A DNA stretch of 64,000 nt from Nannocystis sp. (GTDB lineage: Bacteria; Myxococcota_A; Polyangia; Nannocystales; Nannocystaceae), in assembly GCA_016712315.1 (NCBI GenBank), contig JADJRG010000029.1, positions 62,001 to 126,000 of the forward strand, written 5' to 3'. The stretch's first letter is position 1, and the number at the start of each line of letters is the position of its first letter. Positions 9,035 to 17,179 of this stretch are shown here, piece by piece. The position numbers were made by a program, and so were the translations under genes. The notes beneath the pieces were generated by a model, which was not told where the DNA came from, searched no databases, and worked only from the letters and a program-made list of their open reading frames with translations.

Positions 9035-9048
9035 ACCGACCCGACACA

Positions 9049-9732
9049 AGGGCGCCGCCCGGCGAGATGACGCCGGCGCCGTTTCGCTGGCTGGCGTCGC
9101 CGCGGGCGTGGCCGCCGGTGATCGTGAACCCGTCGACGCGGGCGCCGTCGGCCCCGAGGACGACGTGGCGGGCGTTGTCCTCGAGGTCGCCGGGATCCCC
9201 GTACTCGCCGCTGAGGATCGTCGGGTTGGCGACCCAGTCGCGCTCGTCCAGCGCCGCCTCGTCGCCCGCGAAGCCGCCGTAGAGCGCGATGTCCTGCCGC
9301 AGCGTGAAGCTCGCGTCGACGGCGAGCGCGTCGCTCGGGGTGTAGGTGCCGGCGGCGACCCAGACCGCGCACGGCCCGCGGCCCGTGAGCGCGAGCGCCT
9401 CGGCCTCGGCGAGGCCGGCGTTGACCGTCCGCTTGGCGAAGAGCCACGAGCCGCCGGCGTGGTCGTCGTCGCCGCTCCGGCTGTCGACGTGGACCACGCA
9501 GCCCGGCGTGTCGCCGGTGTCGGTGGCGCTCCCGCTCGCGCCGGTCTCGGTCTCGCCGCCGGTCGGCGCGGTGGTCGACGCGCCCGTGGTGCTGGGCGAC
9601 GTCGACGCGGCGGTCGTGCCTGTGTCGCCGGTGGTCGACGCCGACTCGGTCGCCGACGCCCCGCCGTCGTCGTCAGGCGCAGCCGAGGAGCGAGAGGGCG
9701 GCGACACCAAGAAACAGCCTAGGCTTCCTCAT
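9049..9732 (-). pseudogene. 5' part of the beta-helix lipoprotein gene, disrupted
   Basis: ATG at 9732 opens MRKPRLFLGVAALSLLGCA, a clear lipoprotein signal (lipobox LLGC), but hits TGA at 9673-9675. The rest, DDDGGASATESASTT..., a Ser/Thr/Gly linker, then CVVHVDSRSGDDDHAGGSW, AEALALTGRGPCAVWVAAGTYTPSD and NGAGVISPGGAL, is in a frame one base away. Removing one T at GCCTGACGAC restores it. AGTYTP is the usual entry motif of polymorphic beta-helix proteins. The gene is cut at GGCGCCCT by the transposon; the 3' part is 4534-5790. It was originally an ~650-residue surface lipoprotein. Confidence 0.8.
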
Positions 9733-9741
9733 AGGGCGAGT

Positions 9742-9912
9742 CTAGGCGATCCTCGCGGGGCCGTGGGCCATCCACGGCGGCAGGCGCCGGCGATCGATCG
9801 CGGGCGTCGAAGCGCCGGCTGCGGCCTGGAGGTCGACGCGGACGATCCCAGCGTCCGGGGAGTCAGCGCGCTCGTAGGTGAGGATCGCGGCGGGCAGGGC
9901 TTGCAGATCCAT
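9742..9912 (-). CDS. Small ORF upstream of the beta-helix gene
   Basis: A 56-aa open frame, MDLQALPAAILTYERADSPD..., ending 9 bp before the beta-helix lipoprotein start. Codon use is GC3-rich and the peptide looks coded rather than random. It may be a separate small gene or, after a frameshift, the C-terminal end of the product read at 9863-10096, which overlaps its start. No family recognised. Confidence 0.3.
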   Translation of the reverse strand: MDLQALPAAILTYERADSPDAGIVRVDLQAAAGASTPAIDRRRLPPWMAHGPARIA

Positions 9913-10096
9913 GCTCAGCCTCGTACTCGGCCCGAAAGGCGGCGATCTGCGCGTTGAGATCGGTCTCGGTATAGACAGGCTTCATCCCCGCAGCGCTGCC
10001 GTGCTTGGGCAGCGGGACACCCACCTGTTGGCGGCCGGACACGAGGGCGTCCTGGGTCGAGGCCAGATAATCGACGTATTCGATGCATCTATTCAC
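9863..10096 (-). CDS. Hypothetical fragment next to the ISL3 element
   Basis: A 77-aa open frame, MNRCIEYVDYLASTQDALVSG... through DLNAQIAAFRAEYEAEHG, with a helical, charged composition. It begins 12 bp from the ISL3 element end at 10108, so its true 5' part may have been removed by that insertion. It overlaps the start of 9742-9912. Function unknown. Confidence 0.3.
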   Translation of the reverse strand: MNRCIEYVDYLASTQDALVSGRQQVGVPLPKHGSAAGMKPVYTETDLNAQIAAFRAEYEAEHGSASPARRDPHLRAR

Positions 10097-10107
10097 TTCG
10101 TTTCTCC

Positions 10108-11521
10108 GGCTCTCCTAACACATTCATGGGTTAAAGAGGCATCACATGAGGCCAAGGAATGGAGAGACCGCCACAGCAGAGCAGCAGCATAGCGGCGAAG
10201 CTGGAGAGACGTTTGAAGCCGTAGGCGCGGGAGGTGACGACGCGGGCTTTGCGGTTGAAGCCTTCGGTGATCGCGTTGGTGACGCCGACAGTGATGTAGG
10301 CGGTGATCCCGTCGAAGTGCGCAGCGATCGTCTCAGCGGCCTTGACAAGCGGGGGCAAGCCTTCGGCCTCGACCCAGCGCAGCCAGCCTGTGAGGTCGCT
10401 GTGGATCGACTCTGGAGATGCGGTGTCGAAGATCGCCGCGAGGGACTCCTTCATAAGGTAGGCGCGGTAGAGCGGCTGGTTCTCCTTCTCGAGCTCTGTG
10501 AGCTTGTTGCGAGCGACGGCGTCGAGCTTCCAGGGCGAGCGCTGGAGCGCGAAGCGGGTCCCCTTGAGGGCGCGCTTCTCGGCGGGGTCGCGGAGTTCAG
10601 CGACCATACCGCGGCGGATCTCGTCGAGCGCGTCGTGTACCAAGCGCTGGACGTGGAAGCGATCGAAGACGACGCGGACGTGGGGCGCCCGCTCGCGCAG
10701 CGCCTTCTTGAAGGCTCCCGACATGTCGATCGACGCGACCTTCAGCGCAGCCGTCCCAGCGGGCCCCAGGGCCTCGAAGAAGCCGTCGAGCGCGGCGGCG
10801 TCCTTGCCCTCGGCGACCCAGACCACGCGGCGTGTGTCGAGGTCGACGACGACGGTGACGTAGCGGTGGTGCTTGCGGTAAGAGAGCTCATCGATGCCGA
10901 TCCGACGGAGCCCGCGGAGGCGCTCGCTGGGGTCTCCTCCGTAGCGCTTGACCACCCGCTCGATCACGCGGCCGACCGTCAGCCAGGCGATCCGCAAGAG
11001 CCGCGCGACGGTCGTTTTATCTGTCTTTTGGGCCATCAAAGCGATCAAGTCCTCGAAGCCCTTCGTGAAGCCCGTGTCGTGCTCCGCCCAGGGAACCTGC
11101 TCGACCTTGACGCCGCACGACGAACACTCGACGCGGCGGATCGAGTAACGCAGCTCGCACTCGACCCCCCCGACGTCGAGGTGCCGCCACCGACGCACCC
11201 TCTGATCACGGATCGGCCCCGTGGCCCCGCAGGTCGAGCAGCGGCCCTTCGTCCAGCTCGGCGCGACGTCGATGACAAGCCTGTCCTCCTCGAACTCAGC
11301 ACCGAGGACACGGACCTGCTCCATTCCCAAAAGGCGTCGTAGAAACGTGGTGATGCGCACGCCCAGATGCTCGATCCCGCGCGGCCCTTGTGCCAGTAAA
11401 AACTGGCCCCAAGAGATGTGCGCGAACGCAGCCACGACCTGTTTGCCAGACAACCGAGATTTCACGCGGCAGAACACATCCTTGGGGTCCATCCTGGATC
11501 CACGAACATGTTAGAAGAGCC
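10108..11521 (-). mobile_element. ISL3-family insertion sequence
   Basis: The element is 1414 bp with imperfect terminal inverted repeats: GGCTCTCCTAACACATTC from 10108 and, on the other strand from 11521, GGCTCTTCTAACATGTTC (19 of 25 terminal bases agree). GGCTCTTC ends are typical of ISL3. The 8-base flanks (GTTTCTCC; CAAAAGGC) do not match, so there is no visible target duplication. This suggests recombination or deletion next to it since insertion. Confidence 0.8.
10131..11492 (-). CDS. ISL3-family transposase
   Basis: A 453-aa full-length transposase. An N-terminal zinc region has two Cys pairs (CSTCG near residue 85; CSSCG near 120). A helix-turn-helix-like segment (KTTVARLLRIAWLTVGRVIERV) follows, then the DDE core with GIDELSYRKHHRYVTVVVDL, VASIDMSGAF, VFDRFHVQRLV, and the ISL3 C-terminal TNAITEGFNRKARVVTSRAYGFKR. 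It fills the element and its stop lies in the inverted repeat. No frameshift was seen, so it could be active. Confidence 0.9.
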   Translation of the reverse strand: MDPKDVFCRVKSRLSGKQVVAAFAHISWGQFLLAQGPRGIEHLGVRITTFLRRLLGMEQVRVLGAEFEEDRLVIDVAPSWTKGRCSTCGATGPIRDQRVRRWRHLDVGGVECELRYSIRRVECSSCGVKVEQVPWAEHDTGFTKGFEDLIALMAQKTDKTTVARLLRIAWLTVGRVIERVVKRYGGDPSERLRGLRRIGIDELSYRKHHRYVTVVVDLDTRRVVWVAEGKDAAALDGFFEALGPAGTAALKVASIDMSGAFKKALRERAPHVRVVFDRFHVQRLVHDALDEIRRGMVAELRDPAEKRALKGTRFALQRSPWKLDAVARNKLTELEKENQPLYRAYLMKESLAAIFDTASPESIHSDLTGWLRWVEAEGLPPLVKAAETIAAHFDGITAYITVGVTNAITEGFNRKARVVTSRAYGFKRLSSFAAMLLLCCGGLSIPWPHVMPL

Positions 11522-11578
11522 CAAAAGGCGGAGGGCTGGCGGCGGTGCTGGGGGCGTAGAGGGGTGGATCCCGTCAGC

Positions 11579-12460
11579 TTAGGGCGGCCCGAGCAGCGCC
11601 CTCATTCCCTCGCCGATCCCCTTGCTCGCGCGCAGCCGCTGGCCGAGCTTGGCCAGCCCATGGAAGTGGACAGCGAGCGGATCCTGGCCGACCAGCGGCT
11701 CGACCAGGCCGTATTCGACCCGCTCGCGCTCAGCCGCGTAGGTGCCGAACAGGCGATCCCAGACGATCAAGATGCCACCATAGTTGCGATCAAGATAGTC
11801 ATGGTTGCGGCCATGGTGGACGCGGTGATTCGACGGGGTATTAAGCCACGGGTCGAGCCACGCCAGCCGACCGATCACCTCGGTGTGAATCCACTGCTGC
11901 CAGGCGAGCACCAGCACCAGACAGGCGAGGACCAGCAGCGGGTGAAAGCCGATCAAGACCAAGGGCAGGTAAAATAGCGGGGTGAAGAAGAAGTCCATAA
12001 AGCTCACTCGCAGGCCGATCGACTGGTCGTAGTGACCGGCAGAGTGATGGACCGAGTGATACGCGGCCCACAGCGCGTGGATCCGGTGCGCGGCCCTGTG
12101 CTCCCAGTAGTAGGTGAGGTCGGCGAGGACCAAGCACGCGAGCGCGGTCGCCCAGGTGGTCGGGATCGACCACGGCGCGAGCGCCCCGATCCTCTCGATG
12201 CCCTGGACGAGCGCGCCTCCGAGCGCGATCTCGATCGCAGTCGCGGGGATCAGGCAAAATGCGCTAGTCAACAGCCCGAGCAGCCGCCGACGATCGAGGC
12301 GGCGCTCGCGCGAGAGGCTGACGAGCTCGACCACAAACATGGGTACGCCGACCATCACCAGCACGCCGCTGGCCCACGCCAGGGCCTCGGCCAAGCCGGC
12401 TGGGGCGCTGAGGATCGGGGGGATGTCGAGGGCGGATTCGGGCAACATCAAGGCCTCCAT
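11579..12460 (-). CDS. Fatty acid hydroxylase / sterol desaturase family membrane enzyme
   Basis: A 293-aa integral membrane protein, with several hydrophobic helices and the di-iron histidine clusters of this family: HRAAH, HSVHHS and NHRVHHGRN. The family hydroxylates or desaturates lipids, sterols or alkyl glycerols, using O2 at a di-iron site on the cytoplasmic face. It is divergent from a TetR regulator 57 bp away, which probably controls it. The particular lipid substrate cannot be told. Confidence 0.88.
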   Translation of the reverse strand: MEALMLPESALDIPPILSAPAGLAEALAWASGVLVMVGVPMFVVELVSLSRERRLDRRRLLGLLTSAFCLIPATAIEIALGGALVQGIERIGALAPWSIPTTWATALACLVLADLTYYWEHRAAHRIHALWAAYHSVHHSAGHYDQSIGLRVSFMDFFFTPLFYLPLVLIGFHPLLVLACLVLVLAWQQWIHTEVIGRLAWLDPWLNTPSNHRVHHGRNHDYLDRNYGGILIVWDRLFGTYAAERERVEYGLVEPLVGQDPLAVHFHGLAKLGQRLRASKGIGEGMRALLGPP

Positions 12461-12468
12461 GATTCTGA

Positions 12469-12480
12469 GAGTGATCGCTC
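12469..12480. promoter_or_regulatory. Imperfect palindrome in the TetR/desaturase divergent region
   Basis: GAGTGATCGCTC is symmetrical at 10 of 12 positions around GATC and lies in the 57-bp space between the divergent TetR and desaturase genes. TetR proteins usually bind such palindromes to repress both genes. Only position and symmetry support it. Confidence 0.3.
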
Positions 12481-12517
12481 GCTCTTTTAATCTGGGCTAA
12501 GCTCCAACGCAAGCGCC

Positions 12518-13111
12518 ATGGCCAGAAGACGTGACGAAGCGGCCTTCGAGGCCAAGCGAGCCGAGATCCGCCAGGCCGCCGCGGCCCTGTTCGCCGAGCA
12601 CGGCTTTCACCAGGCGGGGGTCGCCGCGATTTGCGCGGCGGTCGGCATGAGCCCAGGCGCGCTGTACCGCTACTACCGCTCGAAGACCGAGATCATCCAC
12701 GCGATCGTCGAGCGCGACGGCCTCGAGTCGATCGCGCTCCTCGACGCGCTCGACGGGGCCGACGAGTTCTCGGCCGCGCTCGTCGAATTGCTCGCCGACT
12801 GGATCGTCGAGGTCAGCGACGAGGGCTACGCGAAGCTAGCGATTGAGATCGCAGCTGAGTCCTACCGCGACCCTGAGATCGCCGCTGTCCTCACGCGCGC
12901 GATCAACGACGTGACTGCGCGGGTGGCCCTGGCCCTCGACCGCGCTCGCGGCCGCGGCCAGATCGCCGCCGAGGTCGACAGCGAGGCGACCGCGCGGGTG
13001 CTCGTGTCGCTGGTCGATGGGGCCATGGGCGGCGGCTCGGCCCTGGCCGCGCTGCCCCGCCCGCGCCTGCGCGTTACCCTCGGCCGCCTGGTCGCGGGCC
13101 TGGTCGGATAA
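12518..13111 (+). CDS. TetR-family transcriptional regulator
   Basis: A 197-aa protein. Residues ~10-57 carry the TetR DNA-binding domain: IRQAAAALFAEHGFHQAGVAAICAAVGMSPGALYRYYRSKTEII. The rest is a helical ligand-binding domain (TetR_C-like). The start follows the desaturase promoter region directly. Given the divergent neighbour, it likely represses the desaturase in response to a lipid-like ligand; this is inference from layout. Confidence 0.9.
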   Translation: MARRRDEAAFEAKRAEIRQAAAALFAEHGFHQAGVAAICAAVGMSPGALYRYYRSKTEIIHAIVERDGLESIALLDALDGADEFSAALVELLADWIVEVSDEGYAKLAIEIAAESYRDPEIAAVLTRAINDVTARVALALDRARGRGQIAAEVDSEATARVLVSLVDGAMGGGSALAALPRPRLRVTLGRLVAGLVG

Positions 13112-13114
13112 AGG

Positions 13115-13292
13115 AGGCCCGACAAGCGCCCGTACTCCGCGCGCGACGAGCCGCCGTTCACCTGGGTGGCAGACGGCGGCAGGCCGCGCCCCTTCGTCAT
13201 CGCGGGCGGGGGAGTTGGAGCGCGGGTATCCGCTCGACGTGCCGCTGGTGGTCGACGTCGGGGTCGGCGACACCTGGGCCCAGGCGCACTGA
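13115..13292 (+). pseudogene. C-terminal remnant of an unidentified gene
   Basis: Directly after the TetR gene, the plus strand reads PDKRPYSARDEPPFTWVADGGRPRPFVIAGGG. It then continues one base out of frame as ELERGYPLDVPLVVDVGVGDTWAQAH and a stop. The two parts make one natural-looking C terminus broken in a run of G. No family recognised; the N-terminal portion is absent. Confidence 0.35.
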
Positions 13293-13312
13293 CCGGCGAT
13301 CGATCGACGCGG

Positions 13313-13985
13313 CTACGGGAACACGAGCTCGACGGCGGCCGCCGTCGGCACGGCGATCGTCGCGGACACCACCCGCGAGTCGCCCGAGAGCGCGGCGCCG
13401 GGCGAGGTGACGCACGACTCCGTCGCCGAGGGGCAGTCGCAGACGGCGGGGTCGCCGGTGCAGGTCGGCAAGGCATACGCAGTGAACACGTAGTCGCCCC
13501 GGCGCGCCTAAGCGGTGACGACACAGCTGTCGGCGCAGTGCGGGAACTTGACGCACTCCGCGGGGATCTCGCGCGACTCGAGGACCACGCCGCTCCAGGT
13601 CTCGGCCACGTAGGTGGTCCCGGGCGGCAGCACGATCACCTGGGGGTCGGGCGGGCACGCGCCGTCGCCCTCGCACAGGCCGCAGTCCTCGCTCAAAAGG
13701 CTGCCGCACGAGCGGCCGCAGCCGCCCCGGCCGAGCGACTGGCCCGCGCCGAGCACGTCCGTCGCGACCTGGTAGCTCTCGAGGCGGCAGGTCGAGGACG
13801 AGAGGACGTAGATCGTCGCGGCGCCGTCGTTGCGCAGGGTGACGCCGACCGGCGTGGGTTCGCCCGGCCCGGGCTCGGTCAGGTCGTCGCACGTCTCGCC
13901 GCCGCCGCTCCCGCTAAGCGCTGCCACCGACGCCGCCGCCGCAGCTGCCGATCATGACCGCGACGGCCAGCGAGGCCCCCAGCAT
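13313..13985 (-). pseudogene. Small Cys-rich lipoprotein gene with frameshift and premature stop
   Basis: ATG at 13985 gives MLGASLAVAVMIGSCGGGVGGSA (lipobox MIGSC) and then TAG. One base further the coding frame resumes as SGSGGGETCDDLTEPGPGEPTPVGVTLRNDG... with many Cys (GCGRSCGSLLSEDCGLCEGDGAC). A second TAG (13508-13510) falls after SCVVTA, yet the same frame continues for over 60 coding-looking codons (GDYVFTAYALPTC...VELVFP) to the true stop at 13313. So there are two lesions. The fold resembles small secreted Cys-rich lipoproteins of myxobacteria; function unknown. Confidence 0.7.
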
Positions 13986-14339
13986 GCTCACCTGTATTCT
14001 CGGCCGCAACATCGCGCCATGGTACCACACCGGCGCCGGCCGACCGCCTCACATCCGCAGATCCTCGGACCTTTTAATCTGTGCCCACTCTGCTGGCCGC
14101 GGTGTGCACAGTGGGGCAGCGCGGATGGGTTGTGCTCGACGCACTCACGGCCCGCGCTGCTGGCGCTCGAACCACGGATAGAGGTGCGCGTCCTCGGCCT
14201 CGACGTGCATCCCGGCCTCGCTCGCCGAGCTCGCGGCGAGCTCGGGCCGCGTGGTGGTTGCCACCGAGCATGCCATCCATGTCGTCGGCGACCCGTCTCG
14301 CGAGATCCGATCAAACCCCAGGTACCGGGCCGGGTCCCC
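13986..14339. other. Gap of ~350 bp with a possible hemerythrin remnant
   Basis: No intact gene is supported. On the minus strand near 14157-14213 a short frame reads MHVEAEDAHLYPWFERQQRGP and stops; this resembles the E..HLYPW end of a hemerythrin (HHE) domain. If so it is a leftover C terminus. The evidence is a single short match by eye. Confidence 0.25.
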
Positions 14340-14639
14340 TCACAGCCGCTTGATGCACTCCGCCAGCTCCGTCCACCACGGTGGCGGCGGCATCCCCAGC
14401 GTGTTGTCGTAGAACCCGAGCTCGGTGACCGTCGTCGCCGCGTCGACGCGGAAGGCCCAGTACTGGTTCTCGTTGCATCCCGCAGGGCAGTCGCCGCCGC
14501 CCCGCATGAACACGTAAGCGTGGTCGGTCCCGAGGATCTGGAGGCACACGTCGTCGCCGTCGCCGACCGCCCCGTTCGGTTCCGACCAGTGTACGCCCGG
14601 CAACTCCCTGTACTCGGCGGCCAGCGCGTCGAGGTCCAT
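14340..14639 (-). CDS. Hypothetical protein or C-terminal gene fragment
   Basis: A 99-aa frame, MDLDALAAEYRELPGVHWSEPNG..., with GDDVCLQILG, CPAGCNENQYWAFRV and ending LAECIKRL. The frame stays open upstream (ARSEAALLHISGR) into the 3' end of the next gene without a better start, so the gene may have lost its N terminus. It follows the lipoprotein gene 14713-16038 on the same strand. No family recognised. Confidence 0.45.
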   Translation of the reverse strand: MDLDALAAEYRELPGVHWSEPNGAVGDGDDVCLQILGTDHAYVFMRGGGDCPAGCNENQYWAFRVDAATTVTELGFYDNTLGMPPPPWWTELAECIKRL

Positions 14640-14712
14640 GCGCCCCGAGATGTGGAGCAGCGCCGCCTCGCTCCGGGCGCCTCCGCGCCGAACCGCGCCC
14701 GAAGGCCACCCC

Positions 14713-16038
14713 TCAGCCCCCCGCGAAGCGGCCGATCCACGGCGCGTACTCCTCGGTCTCCGCGTCGAGAAAGTCGCCGAGGACCAGCGCGTCGCCCTCC
14801 GGCGTGGCGGTGATGAAGCCGCCTCCGCCGTAGCTGTCGACCGGCCCGAACGCGTGCTCGATCGCCCACGCCTCCCCGGCCGCGGCGGTGAACGCCGCGG
14901 CCCAGAGGACCTTGCGCGCGAACAATTCGCCGCCGGGCAGGAGCGGCTGCTCTGTGGCGCCGGTGATCAGCAGGACTCCGTCACAGCGGACGACGCCCGA
15001 GGCGACGCCAACGTCGAGCCCGGTGAGCGCGAGTTTCTCGGTCCAGGACTCGGCTCCTCCGGCGTCGTAGCGGCGGAGGTGATGCACCATGCCCGCGGCC
15101 AGGCTGGTGCTCCACGCGAGGTACACGTCGCCCTCGTGTCCGGCGACCAGCGCCGCCGGGCGGTCGTCGAGGCTACCGAATTGATCGCTCCATTCGAGCG
15201 CGCCGTCGCGCGCGAATCGACCGACCCAGAGCGCATGCTCTCCGCCCGCGTATTCGTGGTTTACCGCCGCGTGGAGCCCCCCATCCCGGGCGAACGCGTA
15301 GCGCGAGCGGAGGAGGTCCGTCGGCGCGTCGAGCACGATCGTCTCGACGAGGTTGCCGAAGCGATCGAGCCGAAGCGACGTGGTCGGCCCGCAGCACGAG
15401 TGATCGATCACCCGGACCTCGTCGCCCTCGACGGCGACCATCCCAGCCGGGATGACCTCGTTGAGGAAGCCAGTGGGCGGCGGCGGCGTCTGCTCCCACC
15501 GCCAGACGTGCCCGCCGTCGGGCGCGTAGCGCAGCAGGACGAGTCGGGCGTCGACCTCGGGGAAAGTCTCCTTGTGGACCATCCGGATCGTCTCGCTCAA
15601 CAGGACGTGAACGAAGCCCTCGGCGTCGACCGCGAGGGCGAGCGGGCGGTCCTCGAGGCCGTTCACCCCGGCGTAGACGTCGCTCCATCGCAGGTTCCAG
15701 GCGGCGTCGCGCACCTCGAGGAGGACGTCGCTCCCGTCGAAGCCGACGAGGACGAGCTCACCCGCGGCGTTCATCTCCGCGAATCGAGGGGGGAACGAGA
15801 GATCCGGGCCGCTGCGCGACCACAGCAGGGTGCCGCCGGGCTCGCCCGAGCCCGGGGTACAGGACGGCTCGCCGGTGGTCGAGGTCTCCTCCGTCGTCGT
15901 CGCGTCGTCTGTGGTCGTGGCCACCTCGCCGCTGGTGGTGGACGCGTCGGTCGCGTCCGCGGCGGTGGGCGACGACGAGTGCGGTGCGCAGGCGACGATC
16001 GCCGCGACGAGGTTGATGGGGGGGCCGACGGGTCTCAT
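14713..16038 (-). CDS. Secreted propeller-like lipoprotein
   Basis: A 441-aa lipoprotein. Start MRPVGPPINLVAAIVAC gives a lipobox at residue ~17; longer upstream starts lack a signal. A Ser/Thr-rich linker (~18-55) is followed by repeated blades such as GELVLVGFDGSDVLLEVRDAAWNLRW, DGGLHAAVNHEYAG and WVGRFARDGALEWSDQFG, the look of PQQ/YVTN-type beta-propellers. Its ATG overlaps the stop of the Kazal protein (16035-16038), so the two are translationally coupled. The binding partner is unknown. Confidence 0.75.
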   Translation of the reverse strand: MRPVGPPINLVAAIVACAPHSSSPTAADATDASTTSGEVATTTDDATTTEETSTTGEPSCTPGSGEPGGTLLWSRSGPDLSFPPRFAEMNAAGELVLVGFDGSDVLLEVRDAAWNLRWSDVYAGVNGLEDRPLALAVDAEGFVHVLLSETIRMVHKETFPEVDARLVLLRYAPDGGHVWRWEQTPPPPTGFLNEVIPAGMVAVEGDEVRVIDHSCCGPTTSLRLDRFGNLVETIVLDAPTDLLRSRYAFARDGGLHAAVNHEYAGGEHALWVGRFARDGALEWSDQFGSLDDRPAALVAGHEGDVYLAWSTSLAAGMVHHLRRYDAGGAESWTEKLALTGLDVGVASGVVRCDGVLLITGATEQPLLPGGELFARKVLWAAAFTAAAGEAWAIEHAFGPVDSYGGGGFITATPEGDALVLGDFLDAETEEYAPWIGRFAGG

Positions 16039-16862
16039 GCGCGCGCCCTCCGTCGGCGGAGCAGCGCGAAGGGGCCGAGGAGGCCGACGAGGGCCGCCGG
16101 GCCGGACGCCACCCCGGCGCGACAACCCTCGCACCCCTCGCGGCTCTCGCGAGGCGGCTCCTCGCCGGTTCCGTCACTCGATCCGGCGCCGCCGCTGGTG
16201 TCCGCGCCCTCGGTCGTCCCGCTCGTGCCGCTGTCGGTCTCTTCGCCGCCGCTTGTGCCCGTAAGCGGCCATCCAGTGGTCCCCGGGCCCATGCACAGCC
16301 CCTCGTGGGCGATCTCCCGCCAGGCGCATGTCTGCGCATAGCAGGCGTTCGCGTACGACTTGCCGTCGACGCCACAGACGGGCGCGTCCTCGTTGCCGCA
16401 ATTGCAATAGGCCGGCTGGATCCGCGCGCATTCGTCGGCAGTCAGCCCGCTGGCGGCGATCCACGCCGGGAGCGCCGGGTGAACCATATCGAGCAAGCGG
16501 GCGTTGTTCTCGGTCTCCTGGATCTCGAGCGCGACCTCGGGGGAGCCCGAGTCGACCACCAGGAATCCGACGGCGCAGAGGACCCCGTCCTCGTCGATGA
16601 AGTACGGAATGCGCTCGCCGGGGAAGTCGCTGTTGCGCGGGAATTCTCCGGCGAGCCGGTATGCACGCAGGCGCTCCAGGTTGCGGCGGCGCGCCTCCTG
16701 GAGCGTCGCCGGCAGGTGCGCGACATCGCGCGCTCGGAGCTCCGCCTCGACGTCGGTGAGGTGCCGCTGAATGCGGGCGCGATCGGCCTCGCGCTCGCCG
16801 ACGACGTCAGGAGAGGGATGGAGCCCGAGGGCGCCGAGGACAGCCCAGGTCGACCAGATCAT
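16035..16862 (-). CDS. Kazal-domain surface protein with MYXO-CTERM-like tail
   Basis: A 275-aa secreted protein. The central region contains CNCGNEDAPVCGVDGKSYANAC, the core of a Kazal-type serine-protease inhibitor domain (CPVCG.DG..Y.N.C). A Gly/Ser/Thr/Glu linker follows, then EGCEGCRAG, a hydrophobic helix and RRRRARA, as in MYXO-CTERM sorting signals. The N-terminal half (IPYFIDEDGVLCAVGFLV) is shared with other myxobacterial Kazal proteins, as far as I recall. It probably inhibits proteases at the cell surface. First gene of a coupled pair with the propeller lipoprotein. Confidence 0.8.
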   Translation of the reverse strand: MIWSTWAVLGALGLHPSPDVVGEREADRARIQRHLTDVEAELRARDVAHLPATLQEARRRNLERLRAYRLAGEFPRNSDFPGERIPYFIDEDGVLCAVGFLVVDSGSPEVALEIQETENNARLLDMVHPALPAWIAASGLTADECARIQPAYCNCGNEDAPVCGVDGKSYANACYAQTCAWREIAHEGLCMGPGTTGWPLTGTSGGEETDSGTSGTTEGADTSGGAGSSDGTGEEPPRESREGCEGCRAGVASGPAALVGLLGPFALLRRRRARA

Positions 16863-17179
16863 GACACCAGGAGAACCCGCCGCCGACCGGGCGTCAATGC
16901 GACGTCGACGGCAATTCTAGCAGCCCTCGGCGCGGCGACGACGTCACCTGTCTCTTCAAACATCTTCACCGCCCGCGCCTCGCCGGCCCCGGTCGGTGCT
17001 CGCGGGCGGCGGCGGGAGGTCGTGTTCGCCCCCAGACCCCGCGGCGACGGCCTTGTGGACCTGCGCGAGCGCGGCCGTCATGCGCTGCGGTGTCGGCGCC
17101 CGCGCGGGCAGGAAACGCCGGCCTTCGCCGGCCTGCTCGAAGGCGCCATCCGTGACGAGACAGCTCGGCGGCGGGGATC
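16863..17179. other. Gap of ~320 bp, no gene seen
   Basis: No frame here is convincing on either strand. It probably includes the upstream intergenic region of the Kazal gene and degraded 5' sequence of the redoxin remnant that follows. Confidence 0.4.

Larger units (their letters stand above)
5791..9048 (+). mobile_element. Three-gene DDE/AAA transposon, copy 1
   Basis: A 3258-bp element bounded by TGTGTCG...CGACACA, nearly identical to 23965-27222. Gene order: DUF6431-like zinc protein, DDE transposase, AAA ATPase. The left 350 bp are non-coding and contain GCGGCGCTCA three times in tandem (~5923-5952) and other short repeats, as expected for multiple transposase-binding sites. TG..CA ends, a Mu/TniA-like transposase and an ATPase partner place it with the Tn5053/Tn7/IS21-like group, not with one-gene IS elements. 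The flanks share AGGG (5787-5790 and 9049-9052), a 4-base target duplication or a 5-base one that lost a base. It interrupts the beta-helix gene. Confidence 0.85.

Noticed and set aside
12032..12490. Plus-strand frames across the desaturase gene
   Set aside because: The minus-strand frame carries all three histidine clusters of the family; these are shadows.
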